Source of the DNA: Oscillospiraceae bacterium
GTDB lineage: Bacteria; Bacillota; Clostridia; Oscillospirales; Oscillospiraceae
Direction: 5' to 3'
DNA length: 64,000 bases
Assembly (NCBI GenBank): GCA_031261325.1
Contig: JAISKH010000080.1
Location: 19,715-83,714 of the forward strand
Positions 8,231 to 17,352 of the stretch are shown here, one piece after another. A program made the position numbers and the translations under genes. How positions within the stretch are numbered: position 1 is the first letter of the stretch; each line of letters starts with the position of its first letter. The notes below the pieces were generated by a model. The model searched no databases. It was not told where the DNA came from and saw nothing but the letters and a program-made list of their open reading frames with translations.

Positions 8231-9528
8231 CAGAATACACAACCGTAAATCACGCGGAATATGAAGCCACGCTTTCGCGCGGAGCGTTCGGCACGCGCGA
8301 AAAACCGCGGGAGGAAGCGAAACCGAATCAAAAGCGCGGCAGAATGGACATTCCGTTTCTGGTTTTGTCAATGATGCTGCTCACAATCGGCGTTATCATG
8401 GTCCTGTCCGCGAGCTTTGCGCGCTCATACCTCATGGGTAACGGCGCGGGAGCCGTGTTCTTCAACCAATTCAGGTTCGCGCTCTTCGGAATAGCCGCCA
8501 TGCTGCTCCTGACAAGGGTGCCCACACATATATATCGCAGGTTTGCGGTAATCGCGATGATAGGCTCGATAGTCCTGTTGTTCGCCGTGTTTATCCCGAA
8601 AATCGGCGTTTCACACGGCGGCGCGCGCCGCTGGATAAAGGTCGGAATAGAGTTTCAGCCGTCGGAGCTGACGAAAATCGGCTTAATTCTCGGCTTTTCA
8701 TATCTGTTCTGCGTCCGCAAACGCCCGCGCAACAAAATCAAAATCTTTGAGCTGAGAACATGGCGCGCGCGAATTTTCGCGTTACTCTTCCGCGTATTCT
8801 CGAACACAAATATTCAAATCACGCTAATCGCGGGCGTCGCCGCGGCAATCCTGCTAAAGCAACCGCACCTCTCGGCGGCAATCATCATCGTGGGAATAGC
8901 GGCAATCATCATGTTCCGCGGCGGCTTAAAAATACGATGGGTAACGCTCTGGGTCGCGATTCTCGCCGTGCTCGTCGTCGTTGTCGTGCAATATGTTGAG
9001 CGCGAGTTTCAGGCGGGACGCTTAGAGGGGCTGAACTATCAGCTCATGCGCATAGTCTCATGGCTGCACCCCGAGGCGGACCCGCAGGGCGGCGGCTATC
9101 AGATATTGCAGTCGCTGTACGCAATCGGCTCCGGCGGCGCGTTCGGCGTCGGCATTGGGCAGAGCCGCCAAAAATACCTCTATCTGCCCGAGGAGCACAA
9201 CGACTATATATTCGCAATCGTGTGCGAGGAATTGGGCTTTGTCGGCGCGTTCCTGATAATCGCGCTGTTCGCCCTGCTCATCATTCGCGGCTTCTGGCTA
9301 GCGATACACGCAAAGGATAAGTTCTCGTCTCTCGTTGTCACGGGTATCACGGGAATGCTCGCGATACAGGTGTTCTTGAACATCTCCGTCGTCACGAACT
9401 TCCTGCCCTGCACGGGAATATCCCTGCCGTTCTTCAGCTACGGCGGAACCGCGCTCGTCATTCAGCTCGCGGAGATTGGCATCATTCTGGGAATCTCGCG
9501 CGATATTACAAACAAAAAGGCGGGATAG
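8227..9528 (+). CDS. ftsW: SEDS peptidoglycan polymerase FtsW/SpoVE
   Basis: A SEDS-family membrane glycosyltransferase that polymerises lipid II at the septum together with the class B PBP encoded upstream. About ten transmembrane helices follow a cytoplasmic N-terminus of about 45 residues. Family motifs include WIKVGIEFQPSELTKI, GGGYQILQSLYAIGSGG, LPEEHNDYIFA and FLPCTGISLPFFSYGG. The ATG at 8227 overlaps the mraY stop (ATGA) and gives 433 residues. Whether it is FtsW or sporulation-type SpoVE cannot be told from sequence; the position favours the cluster's FtsW role. Confidence 0.93.
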   Translation: MTEYTTVNHAEYEATLSRGAFGTREKPREEAKPNQKRGRMDIPFLVLSMMLLTIGVIMVLSASFARSYLMGNGAGAVFFNQFRFALFGIAAMLLLTRVPTHIYRRFAVIAMIGSIVLLFAVFIPKIGVSHGGARRWIKVGIEFQPSELTKIGLILGFSYLFCVRKRPRNKIKIFELRTWRARIFALLFRVFSNTNIQITLIAGVAAAILLKQPHLSAAIIIVGIAAIIMFRGGLKIRWVTLWVAILAVLVVVVVQYVEREFQAGRLEGLNYQLMRIVSWLHPEADPQGGGYQILQSLYAIGSGGAFGVGIGQSRQKYLYLPEEHNDYIFAIVCEELGFVGAFLIIALFALLIIRGFWLAIHAKDKFSSLVVTGITGMLAIQVFLNISVVTNFLPCTGISLPFFSYGGTALVIQLAEIGIILGISRDITNKKAG

Positions 9529-9531
9529 CGA

Positions 9532-10626
9532 TTGGAGTTATTTCTTGTGTGCGGCGGCACGGCGGGGCACATAAACCCCGCTCTCGCAATCGCGGACGCA
9601 TTCCGCAAGCTGCTCCCCGGCTGCAAGCTTACATTCGTCGGCTCGGGGCGGCGCATGGAAAACGACCTGATACCCAAAGCGGGGTACCCGCTCGTCAATA
9701 TCAAAATGACGGGACTCGAACGCGGAATGTCTCCCAAACAAATCGCGCACAATATCTCGGCTGTCACACAGCTCGCCGCGGCGGACATTAAAGCGGCGCA
9801 GCTTCTCAAAAAGCGCAAACCCGACGCCGTAATCGGCACCGGCGGATATATATGTTACCCTGTCCTCGCGCAAGCGGCAAAGCTCAAAATCCCAACGTTC
9901 CTGCACGACTCCAACGCAGTCCCCGGTCTGACCACAAAGCTCCTGTCCGACCGCGTGACCCGAATGTTAACGGCGTTCCCGAATCTCGAGCAACGGTACA
10001 AGCGACCCGACCGCGTGACCTTCGTCGGAACCCCCGTTAGAAGCGGGTTCGGCGCATACACGCGACAGAGCGCGCGGCGCGAACTCGGTATCCCCGACGG
10101 CGAAAAGCTCGTCGTAAGCTTCTTCGGCTCACTCGGAGCCGCGCGAATGAACGAACTGGCGCGCGCGATGATAGAGCGCAACGAGCGATGTCACGACTTC
10201 CGCCACATACACGCGTTCGGCGGCAACGACGCAGCGGCGAACACGGAATCACAAAGCTCAGATTGGACTGACGCGCGCGCGTACATCAACGACATGCCGC
10301 GAGTTATGGCGGCGGCTGACCTTATTATCTGTCGCGCAGGCGGCTCAACTCTCGCGGAGTTGTCCGCAATCGGACGCGCGGCGGTACTGATTCCCAGCCC
10401 GAACGTCACGAACGACCACCAAACCCCGAACGCGCTCGCAGTATCCGAAGCGGGCGGAGCCGTAATGCTGCGCGAAAGCGAGTGCACGGAGGATACGTTG
10501 TACGACACGGTGCTGTCCCTGCTGCAAAGCCCGTCGCGAATCGCCGAAATGGAGCGAAAGCAGCGCGAATTGGGCGCGGCGGACGCGGCAAACACCATAG
10601 CGGAGCTGATTATTTCCGCGCTCTGA
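9532..10626 (+). CDS. murG: UDP-GlcNAc:lipid I GlcNAc transferase MurG
   Basis: MurG is a peripheral membrane glycosyltransferase (GT-B fold) that adds GlcNAc to lipid I to make lipid II. The N-terminal glycine-rich CGGTAGHINPALAIA, the HDSNAVPGLTTKLL segment, the FFGSLGAARMNE loop and the sugar-nucleotide-binding RAGGSTLAELSAIGRAAVLIP are all present. 364 residues, normal. The start is a TTG at 9532 with AAAAAGGCGGG upstream, three bases after the ftsW stop. Confidence 0.95.
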   Translation: MELFLVCGGTAGHINPALAIADAFRKLLPGCKLTFVGSGRRMENDLIPKAGYPLVNIKMTGLERGMSPKQIAHNISAVTQLAAADIKAAQLLKKRKPDAVIGTGGYICYPVLAQAAKLKIPTFLHDSNAVPGLTTKLLSDRVTRMLTAFPNLEQRYKRPDRVTFVGTPVRSGFGAYTRQSARRELGIPDGEKLVVSFFGSLGAARMNELARAMIERNERCHDFRHIHAFGGNDAAANTESQSSDWTDARAYINDMPRVMAAADLIICRAGGSTLAELSAIGRAAVLIPSPNVTNDHQTPNALAVSEAGGAVMLRESECTEDTLYDTVLSLLQSPSRIAEMERKQRELGAADAANTIAELIISAL

Positions 10627-10651
10627 TTAACCGTATGCGAGGAACCTACAT

Positions 10652-10673
10652 AGTATATTTTATCTAATATACT
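10652..10673 (+). promoter_or_regulatory. Perfect 8-bp inverted repeat in front of murA
   Basis: AGTATATT (10652-10659) and AATATACT (10666-10673) are separated by six bases, just upstream of the murA ribosome-binding site (GGAGGT). The arms are AT-rich in a GC-rich region and the stem has no T-run after it, so a protein-binding site or an mRNA hairpin near the ribosome-binding site is more likely than a terminator. Confidence 0.45.
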
Positions 10674-10687
10674 TATGGAGGTATGTA

Positions 10688-11941
10688 ATGAGTGTAATTC
10701 AAGTCGTCGGAGGCAGACCGCTTAACGGTAGCTTACGTATACAGGGAGCGAAAAACAGCGTTCTCCCCATACTCGCCGCAACACTTCTCGTCAAAGGCGA
10801 GACTGTGATAACAAACTGCCCGAATCTGAGCGACGTTGACGCCGCGATTGCGATACTCAATCACATCGGCTGCAAGGCCGGGCGCGAGGGCGAAAGCGTA
10901 ATCGTAGACTCACGAACGGTAACGCGCGCCGACGTTCCGCACGAGCTAATGAGCGAAATGCGCTCGTCCGTAATCTTCATGGGCGCAATGCTCGCGCGAA
11001 TGGGAGAAGCGAAGTTGTCCCTCCCGGGCGGCTGCGAATTGGGACCGCGACCTGTGGACATGCACATGAGCGCGTTGCGGGCGTTGGGCGCGGAGATTGA
11101 AGAGACGGGCGGCAACATCGTCGGAATCGCGAAAAAACTCACGGGCTGCAACGTGAACTTCCGTTTCCCCAGCGTCGGCGCGACGGAGAACGCAATGCTC
11201 GCCGCGTGCGGCGCGGACGGCGTAACGGTAATCACAAACGCCGCGCGCGAGCCGGAGATATGCGACCTCGCGGACTTCCTGCGGAAGCTCGGCATGGACG
11301 TGCAGGGCGAGGGCACACCGACTATAATGGTTCGCGGCAGACCGCAAAGCGCGCACATAATCCACCGCATTATACCCGACCGCATCGTTGCGGCTACATA
11401 TCTCGCCGCGGCGGCGGCGGCAGGCGGAGAGGTCGAGCTTATCGGCGTAAACCCCGAGCATGTCATGAGCGCGATTGAGATATTCCGCGAAATGGGCTGT
11501 CACATAACAGAGAGCGGCGACCGCCTGACCGTGAAGTCAAGCGGCAGCCTGAAACCCGCGAAAGCGATAGAAACCCAGCCATATCCCGGTTTCCCGACGG
11601 ATATGCAACCGCCGATAATGGCGGCGGCGCTAAAATGCGCGGGAACCACGGTATTTGTCGAGAATATTTTTGAAAACCGCTACAGGCACGCCGAGGAAAT
11701 GCGGCGGCTCGGCGCGGACATAAAGATAGAAGGGCGCGTCGCCATAGTAACGGGCGGCAAAAAGCTGGCGGGCGCGCCCGTCAAAGCTACAGACCTCCGC
11801 GGTGGGGCGGCACTCGTTGTCGCGGCATTATGGGCGGAAGGAATTACGGAGGTGTCAGGAATTGCGTACATTGACAGAGGTTATGACAACATCACGGGCT
11901 CGCTCGGGAAGCTCGGCGCGAGCATCGAGAGAGTACTATGA
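10688..11941 (+). CDS. murA: UDP-GlcNAc 1-carboxyvinyltransferase MurA
   Basis: MurA transfers enolpyruvate from PEP to UDP-GlcNAc, the first committed step of peptidoglycan synthesis. The N-terminal GAKNSVLPILAATLL is characteristic. The catalytic loop LPGGCELGPRPVDMH keeps the active-site cysteine that fosfomycin alkylates, so the enzyme is expected to be fosfomycin-sensitive. 417 residues in the EPT fold. Firmicutes often have two murA paralogs; this is the dcw-linked copy. A strong GGAGGT precedes the ATG. Confidence 0.95.
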   Translation: MSVIQVVGGRPLNGSLRIQGAKNSVLPILAATLLVKGETVITNCPNLSDVDAAIAILNHIGCKAGREGESVIVDSRTVTRADVPHELMSEMRSSVIFMGAMLARMGEAKLSLPGGCELGPRPVDMHMSALRALGAEIEETGGNIVGIAKKLTGCNVNFRFPSVGATENAMLAACGADGVTVITNAAREPEICDLADFLRKLGMDVQGEGTPTIMVRGRPQSAHIIHRIIPDRIVAATYLAAAAAAGGEVELIGVNPEHVMSAIEIFREMGCHITESGDRLTVKSSGSLKPAKAIETQPYPGFPTDMQPPIMAAALKCAGTTVFVENIFENRYRHAEEMRRLGADIKIEGRVAIVTGGKKLAGAPVKATDLRGGAALVVAALWAEGITEVSGIAYIDRGYDNITGSLGKLGASIERVL

Positions 11942-11978
11942 GGCAATAGACGCGCGGAGGAAAGGGAGCACGAACTAT

Positions 11979-12740
11979 ATGGACAGGAAGCGGATACAGG
12001 AACGGCGGAAGCAGCGCAGCGTCGCGCGCTATGTGCCTGTTGTCGCGCTGCTTATCCTGTTCGTGGCAATATTCGGCGTAAGCGTGTTCTTCCGCGTCAC
12101 GGACATATCGGTGACGGGCGCGTCGCGCTATTCGGCGGAGGACATTATCCGCGCCGCGGGCATTGAGACGGGCGGCAACCTCGTGTTCGTGGACGGCGGC
12201 GCGGCGGCATTGCGCATCGGCAACGAAATGCCGTATGTCAGCGTCGTTAAAATAGTGCGCCACATGCCGAACAGCGTCACGATTGAGATAACCGAGAGCA
12301 CGCCGTTCGCCGTTGTCGGCGCGCAGGGCGGTTACTGGATTATCGACGTGAACGGACGTATGCTCGAACGCACGGACAGCGTCGGCGCGGCGCGCTACCT
12401 GCACGTCGTCGGCATTACGCCGAACGAACCCGAAGCGGGCAAAAAGCTCGCGGTGGAGGAGAGCTTCGGCTCGCGCCTTGAGTACCTGCTCCGCATATTC
12501 TCCGCCGTGGACGAAATGGGCGTCGCGGGCGACCTCGCGAACATCAATGTCTCGAATATCAGCAACATAACCTTTGAATATAAAGGCAGGTTCGCCGTTC
12601 AATTCGGCAACGCCGACGACTGCAAGTATAAGCTGGAGCGTCTCCTCGGCGTCGTCGAGCAGCTCGACCCGACGGACGAAGGACGCATAGATTTGTCGCA
12701 GGGCGGAGAGACTGCGTTTATCCCGAACGGCACATTTTAG
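11979..12740 (+). CDS. ftsQ: Cell division protein FtsQ/DivIB
   Basis: A bitopic division protein with a basic N-terminus, a transmembrane helix at about residues 18-37, then a POTRA domain (VTDISVTGASRYSAEDIIRA) and the FtsQ/DivIB beta domain. It scaffolds FtsL/DivIC and the septal synthase. The ATG at 11979 with an upstream GGAGGAAAGGGAG gives 253 residues; longer in-frame extensions would run into murA. It sits between murA and ftsZ as in many Clostridia. Confidence 0.9.
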   Translation: MDRKRIQERRKQRSVARYVPVVALLILFVAIFGVSVFFRVTDISVTGASRYSAEDIIRAAGIETGGNLVFVDGGAAALRIGNEMPYVSVVKIVRHMPNSVTIEITESTPFAVVGAQGGYWIIDVNGRMLERTDSVGAARYLHVVGITPNEPEAGKKLAVEESFGSRLEYLLRIFSAVDEMGVAGDLANINVSNISNITFEYKGRFAVQFGNADDCKYKLERLLGVVEQLDPTDEGRIDLSQGGETAFIPNGTF

Positions 12741-12823
12741 CATTACCGCCTGAAATTACCCGACAAAATTCAAAAATATTTGCGCTTTTTTGTGAAAAAC
12801 AATGATTTCCGTGAAACCTGCTC

Positions 12824-12852
12824 TTGACCAAAACGCCGAATCGCGATAAAAT
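12824..12852 (+). promoter_or_regulatory. ftsZ promoter
   Basis: TTGACC (12824-12829), a 17-base spacer and TAAAAT (12847-12852). The gap between ftsQ and ftsZ is about 200 bases and this is the only clear promoter in it, so ftsZ can be transcribed apart from the upstream cluster. Confidence 0.65.
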
Positions 12853-12885
12853 AGACATTAACTATAGCGAAAACGTGATTCGGCG
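12834..12885. repeat. 12-bp inverted repeat flanking the ftsZ -10 element
   Basis: CGCCGAATCGCG at 12834-12845 and CGTGATTCGGCG at 12874-12885 are inverted copies with one mismatch. The left arm ends just before the -10 and the right arm lies in the leader, an arrangement typical of a repressor operator or looped binding site. The regulator is unknown. Confidence 0.5.
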
Positions 12886-12944
12886 GGGTCATTTGCGATA
12901 TACCGCCGTAGCATTACTATTTATATGAACTGGAGGACACTAAC

Positions 12945-14075
12945 ATGCAGAATGAGACAGGACCGGATAATGTTGTTGTTATAAAGGTGATTGGAGTCGG
13001 CGGAGCCGGCAACAACGCCGTAAACAGAATGGTTGAGGACGGCATCATGGGCGTCGAATTTGTCGCGGTCAATACGGACAAGCCCGCGCTTTCAAACTCC
13101 AAAGCCGACCAAAAAATCCAAATCGGCGAAAAACTGACGGCGGGGCAGGGCGCGGGCTCCAATCCCGACGTCGGCAAGAAAGCGGCGGAGGAAAGCCGCA
13201 ACGCCATAGCCAAGGCGCTTGAGGATACCGACATGGTGTTCATCGCCGCGGGCATGGGCGGCGGCACGGGCACAGGCGCGTCGCCAATCGTCGCGGACAT
13301 CGCGCGCGAGCAGGGGATACTCACCGTCGGAGTCGTCACAAAGCCGTTCGGCTTTGAGGGCTCGCGCCGTATGCGTCAGGCGGAGGACGGAATTCGCGAG
13401 CTTCTCGGCAAGGTGGATACGCTGTTCGTAATTCCCAACGACCGTATAAAGTATGTTGACGACAAGATTTCGTTCAAGAACTCTTTCACGATTGCGGACG
13501 GCGTGCTCGCGCAAGCCGTTAACAGCATTTCCGAGCTTGCCACGAAATTCGGCTTTATCAACCTCGACTTTGCGGACATTACCTCCGTCATGAAGGACGC
13601 GGGCGGCGGCGGTCACATCGGCATTGCGCGCGCCTCTGGCAAGGGCAAGGCGGAGGAAGCGGCAAAACAGGCATTCTCCAGTATGCTTATGGACACGACA
13701 ATCGACGGCGCAAAGAGCCTTATTCTCAGCGTCGTCGGCTCCGGCGACATGGGGCTTGAGGAAGTCGAAACGGCAATGCAGCTCATGACCGAAGCCGCCG
13801 ACCCGGACGCGAACATCATCTTCGGCACCGCGTTCGACGACAGCGCGGAGGACGAGATTCGCATAACAGTCATAGCCACACGCTTCGGCGAAGCCGCCGC
13901 GCCGATTTCAAAGCCGCTCGCGCCGACGGAGCGCGCGCCGTCCTCGGGCAGTTACTCGTCGAACAGCTACGGCGGCGCATCAACCGCCGCGGCGACCCCG
14001 CGCCCGACCGAGCCGGAGAACCCCCCGGACGACGACCCGTTTGACACGATTCTTAAGATTTTTAACTCGAAATAG
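12945..14075 (+). CDS. ftsZ: Cell division GTPase FtsZ
   Basis: A tubulin homolog that forms the Z-ring. The GTP-binding signature GGGTGTGASP, the N-terminal VIGVGGAGNNAVNRM, the T7-loop region NLDFADI and the C-terminal domain are present. A disordered Ser/Pro/Ala-rich linker (about residues 320-360) leads to an acidic C-terminal tail ending DPFDTILKIFNSK, the binding site for partners such as FtsA or SepF. 376 residues. CTGGAGGACA precedes the ATG. ftsA is not adjacent. Confidence 0.97.
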   Translation: MQNETGPDNVVVIKVIGVGGAGNNAVNRMVEDGIMGVEFVAVNTDKPALSNSKADQKIQIGEKLTAGQGAGSNPDVGKKAAEESRNAIAKALEDTDMVFIAAGMGGGTGTGASPIVADIAREQGILTVGVVTKPFGFEGSRRMRQAEDGIRELLGKVDTLFVIPNDRIKYVDDKISFKNSFTIADGVLAQAVNSISELATKFGFINLDFADITSVMKDAGGGGHIGIARASGKGKAEEAAKQAFSSMLMDTTIDGAKSLILSVVGSGDMGLEEVETAMQLMTEAADPDANIIFGTAFDDSAEDEIRITVIATRFGEAAAPISKPLAPTERAPSSGSYSSNSYGGASTAAATPRPTEPENPPDDDPFDTILKIFNSK

Positions 14076-14127
14076 GTTATACTAATCACCGTGCGCAAAT
14101 CACGACAAGCCGCAAAACGGAGCATTG

Positions 14128-14154
14128 AGCATTGAGCGCAACGCGTTCAATGCT
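14128..14154 (+). terminator. Possible terminator after ftsZ
   Basis: A 12-bp stem with one G-T pair (14128-14139 with 14143-14154) and a three-base loop, followed by TGTGTTCGTTT, which is only weakly T-rich. The heptamer AGCATTG occurs twice in tandem at the left arm. Confidence 0.4.
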
Positions 14155-14230
14155 TGTGTTCGTTTCGGCGGATTGTGCCGTGTGCATTTTTCAGAAAACG
14201 AGTTTGGAGCTTAACTATGGAGACAAAACG

Positions 14231-15058
14231 TTGAAACAAATAATAGGAATCGGGCGCGCGATGTACGCCGTGTACGTAAAGCAGCGTGTATCGCGCGCCG
14301 CCGCGTCGCTTGCGTATTTCCTGACAATATCCATATTCCCGCTGCTTATCTGCGTCTCCGCCGTGCTCGGCAGCCTTAACCTGTCGGAGAACGACGTGTT
14401 CTTCCTCTGGCGCGACATTATTCCCGCGCAGGCAATCGGCATAATCGGCGAATTTCTGCAATACGTAAACGGCAACCTCTCCACCGTCATGGTGTTCGTC
14501 GGCATTACGACTATGCTCACCTCGTCCGCCGCCGCGTTCCGCACGATAACGGGCATCATGGGCGACATTCAGGGGCAGAAGCGGTTCCACGGCATATGGG
14601 GACTGCTCTTCGACTTCGCGCTGTCGTTCGGCTTTCTCGCCGTTATCTACGTGTCGGGACTCGTCATAGTCACGGGCGAGTGGTTCCTGCGCCTGTTGCA
14701 AACCAACTTCAGCGTCGGCGACTTCGTGGGTGCGTGGAATTGGATACGCTTCCTGCTGCTGTTCATCGTCATGTTCGTCGTGATACTCTGTATCTACAAA
14801 GTCTCCGCGCCCAAAACGCGCAAGGGAACGCGCGGCATACGCAGACTTCCCGGCGCGCTCGCGTCGGCGGGATTGCTCGTTGTCGTCAGCACCGTGTTCT
14901 CGCGCCTTATCAGCGGCAGCGTCAAATACGCGGTAGTGTACGGCACGCTCGCGTCGCTGATTATTCTCATGTCGTGGCTGTACATATGCGCAATCATTGT
15001 CATAATGGGCAACGTGCTCAATATTTGCATAGCAAGGGAGCGAAAGCCCAATGAGTGA
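14231..15058 (+). CDS. yihY: YihY/BrkB family membrane protein
   Basis: An integral membrane protein of the YihY family, once annotated as RNase BN, whose function is not settled. Six hydrophobic helices can be seen, with the family segments VSRAAASLAYFLTISIFPLL near the N-terminus and YGTLASLIILMSWLYIC near the end. The start is a TTG at 14231 eight bases after GGAG, giving 275 residues; upstream in-frame codons have no ribosome-binding site and unrelated sequence. The end overlaps the mini-RNase III start by eight bases. Confidence 0.85.
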   Translation: MKQIIGIGRAMYAVYVKQRVSRAAASLAYFLTISIFPLLICVSAVLGSLNLSENDVFFLWRDIIPAQAIGIIGEFLQYVNGNLSTVMVFVGITTMLTSSAAAFRTITGIMGDIQGQKRFHGIWGLLFDFALSFGFLAVIYVSGLVIVTGEWFLRLLQTNFSVGDFVGAWNWIRFLLLFIVMFVVILCIYKVSAPKTRKGTRGIRRLPGALASAGLLVVVSTVFSRLISGSVKYAVVYGTLASLIILMSWLYICAIIVIMGNVLNICIARERKPNE

Positions 15059-15497
15059 TAATATTCCGGACTATCTCAACACAACCCTGACGGAGCGCGA
15101 GCTGGCGGCAATGTCGTCCCTCGGGCTTGCGCATATTGGCGACGCGGTGTTTGAGCTGATGGTGCGCACGCTTATGACGACGCGCGGCGTTGTAACCGCA
15201 AAAAAGCTCCACCGCGCGACCGTGGGCTACGTTTCCGCCCGCGCCCAGTCCGCCGCCATGAGCCGCATACTCCCGCTGCTGACCGACAGCGAGCGCGAGA
15301 CATATATTCGCGGGCGCAACGCGCACGTTAAAACCGTGCCGCGCGGCGCGTCCCACGCGGAGTATCACGCCGCGACGGGACTGGAAGCGTTATTCGGATA
15401 CCTGTACTTAAAGGGCAATATCGACCGCGTAAACGCGCTGTTTGACATTGTAATCGACGAGAGCGAGAACGCGGAGGGCGAAGCCGATGCCACTTGA
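15051..15497 (+). CDS. mrnC: Mini-ribonuclease III (MrnC)
   Basis: A small RNase III-type nuclease without a double-stranded RNA-binding domain, known in Bacillus to mature 23S rRNA. The motif LGLAHIGDAVFELMVR holds the first catalytic acidic residue and YHAATGLEALFGYLYL the C-terminal RNase III signature. 148 residues, as expected. It overlaps yihY upstream and rqcH downstream, so the three are co-translated. Confidence 0.92.
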   Translation: MSDNIPDYLNTTLTERELAAMSSLGLAHIGDAVFELMVRTLMTTRGVVTAKKLHRATVGYVSARAQSAAMSRILPLLTDSERETYIRGRNAHVKTVPRGASHAEYHAATGLEALFGYLYLKGNIDRVNALFDIVIDESENAEGEADAT

Positions 15498-17268
15498 CGC
15501 AATCTGCCTGTCCGCGGTGCTCGCGGAACTGCGCCCGCGCGTCGTCGGCTCGCGCATTGACAAGTTGCAACAGCCGGAGCGCGACGAACTGATACTAACC
15601 CTGCGCGGCGACGAAACGGTGAAGCTGTTAATCTCCGTCGGCGCGGGAGACGCGCGCTTGCACCTGACCGAAACCGCAATGGAAAACCCCGCTCAACCGC
15701 CCATGTTCTGTATGCTCCTGCGCAAGCACCTGACAGGTGCGCGCGTCATATCGCTGGAGCAGGAACCGTGCGAGCGCGTCGTCACATTCACGCTCAAAAC
15801 CTCGGACGCGATGGGCGACCCCACCGAAAAACGCCTGATACTCGAACTCATGGGACGCAACTCCAACATCATACTCGCCGACGAGGACGGGCGCGTTATC
15901 GACTGCGTGCGCCGCGTGGACGAGGAAATGTCAGCCCGCCGCCAAGTCCTGCCCGGGTTGTTTTACCGATTGCCGCCGCCGCAGGAAAAGCGCGACCCGT
16001 TCGCGACGAGCCGCGGCGAGTTCTTCGCCGAATTGACGCGCGCCAACCAAGGCAAAACAATCGACGCGTGGCTGCTCGATACCTTTACCGCAATCTCACC
16101 GCTGATAGCACGCGAGCTGTCCTACCGCGCATACGGCGACATTGACGCGCGGCTTGAAGCTGCAGTCACCGCCGACAACGGCGAAAAACTATACAATCAG
16201 TATAATTCGCTTATAACCGCCGCGAAAGCCCTGAGCTTCACGCCGACGCTGTTGCACGACGCAAGCGGCAAGCCGAGCGACTTCTCCTACACCGACATAA
16301 CCCAGTACGGCGCGCTGTACACAGTATCGCAAGAGCGCGACTTTTCCGCCCTGCTCGAGAGCTATTACACGAAGCGCGCAAATGAAACCCGCGCGCGTCA
16401 ACGCGGCTCCGCCTTGTCCCACAGCATAAAAAACGCCCGAAGTCGCACGGCGCGAAAGCTAGAGGCGCAGCGCGCGGAACTGACCGCCACGCAAGACCGC
16501 GAGTTTCTCCGTCAATCGGGCGACATCATAATGGCGAATCTGCACGTGATGCGCAAGGGGCAATCCCTGCTCCGCGCGGAGGACTTTTACGGCGCGGAGG
16601 AGGGCGCGGAGCGCGAAATCCGCCTGAACCCCCTGAAAACGCCGCAGGAAAACGCCGCGAAATATTACAAAGAGTATACGAAAGCGAAAACGGCGGAAGC
16701 CGTCCTGAATACGCAAATCTCCGCGGGAGAGCGGGAGCTTGCCTATCTCGACAGCGTGCTGCAAGAGCTAGCGACGGCGGAAACCGAGCGCGACCTCGCC
16801 GAAATCCGCCGCGAGCTGGAGGACACGGGCTACATCAAGGCGAAGAAGCCCGATAAGGGCGCAAAAAAATCAAAGCCGTCAAAAAAGCCCAAATCGCAAG
16901 CGTCGTCGCCGCGCGAATACAGAACGGCGTCGGGGCAACTAATCCGCGTCGGGCGCAACAACACGCAAAACGACGAACTCACAAAATCCGCGCGCTACAG
17001 CGACGTGTGGTTCCACGTTCAAAAGCGGCACGGCTCGCACGTTATCCTAACGCCGGAAGCCGCCGCGAGTGAAGCCGACATTCTCGAAGCCGCCGCAATC
17101 GCCGCCTACTATTCGGAAGCGCGCGACGATACGCGCGTCGCCGTTGACTACTGTTCGCCGAAAAATGTTAAAAAGCCGTCGGGCGCGCGCCCCGGCATGG
17201 TCATATACAACGAGTATAAAACAGTAATCGTCGCGCCGAGGTCGCCTGACGATAAATTAACAAATTAG
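15487..17268 (+). CDS. rqcH: Ribosome quality-control factor RqcH (NFACT/FbpA family)
   Basis: RqcH binds stalled 50S subunits carrying peptidyl-tRNA and recruits alanyl-tRNA to add C-terminal alanine tails, marking the chain for degradation. The NFACT-N domain begins at once (ICLSAVLAELRPRVVGSRI, HLTE), a central coiled-coil/HhH region follows, and the C-terminal NFACT-R domain has SGQLIRVGRNNTQNDELT and DVWFHVQKRHGSHVIL. A basic, lysine-rich linker lies at about residues 455-475. 593 residues. Older annotation called this family fibronectin-binding protein. ClpP/ClpX, which degrade Ala-tailed chains in Bacillus, are encoded 7 kb downstream. Confidence 0.92.
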   Translation: MPLDAICLSAVLAELRPRVVGSRIDKLQQPERDELILTLRGDETVKLLISVGAGDARLHLTETAMENPAQPPMFCMLLRKHLTGARVISLEQEPCERVVTFTLKTSDAMGDPTEKRLILELMGRNSNIILADEDGRVIDCVRRVDEEMSARRQVLPGLFYRLPPPQEKRDPFATSRGEFFAELTRANQGKTIDAWLLDTFTAISPLIARELSYRAYGDIDARLEAAVTADNGEKLYNQYNSLITAAKALSFTPTLLHDASGKPSDFSYTDITQYGALYTVSQERDFSALLESYYTKRANETRARQRGSALSHSIKNARSRTARKLEAQRAELTATQDREFLRQSGDIIMANLHVMRKGQSLLRAEDFYGAEEGAEREIRLNPLKTPQENAAKYYKEYTKAKTAEAVLNTQISAGERELAYLDSVLQELATAETERDLAEIRRELEDTGYIKAKKPDKGAKKSKPSKKPKSQASSPREYRTASGQLIRVGRNNTQNDELTKSARYSDVWFHVQKRHGSHVILTPEAAASEADILEAAAIAAYYSEARDDTRVAVDYCSPKNVKKPSGARPGMVIYNEYKTVIVAPRSPDDKLTN

Positions 17269-17270
17269 TC

Positions 17271-17299
17271 TTTTCTTATACTCAACCTTCGTGTATAAT
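17271..17299 (+). promoter_or_regulatory. Possible lepB promoter
   Basis: A perfect TATAAT (17294-17299) has a weak TTTTCT 17 bases upstream. The gap between rqcH and lepB is 84 bases. Confidence 0.4.
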
Positions 17300-17352
17300 G
17301 AGAGTTAAAAGTTAAAACCCGCGTACCGCGCGTCTTGAAAGGATTTTGAATA

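Noticed and set aside
11892..12743. 283-residue minus-strand frame opposite ftsQ
   Set aside because: Antisense shadow with no start signal; ftsQ on the plus strand has topology, ribosome-binding site and context.
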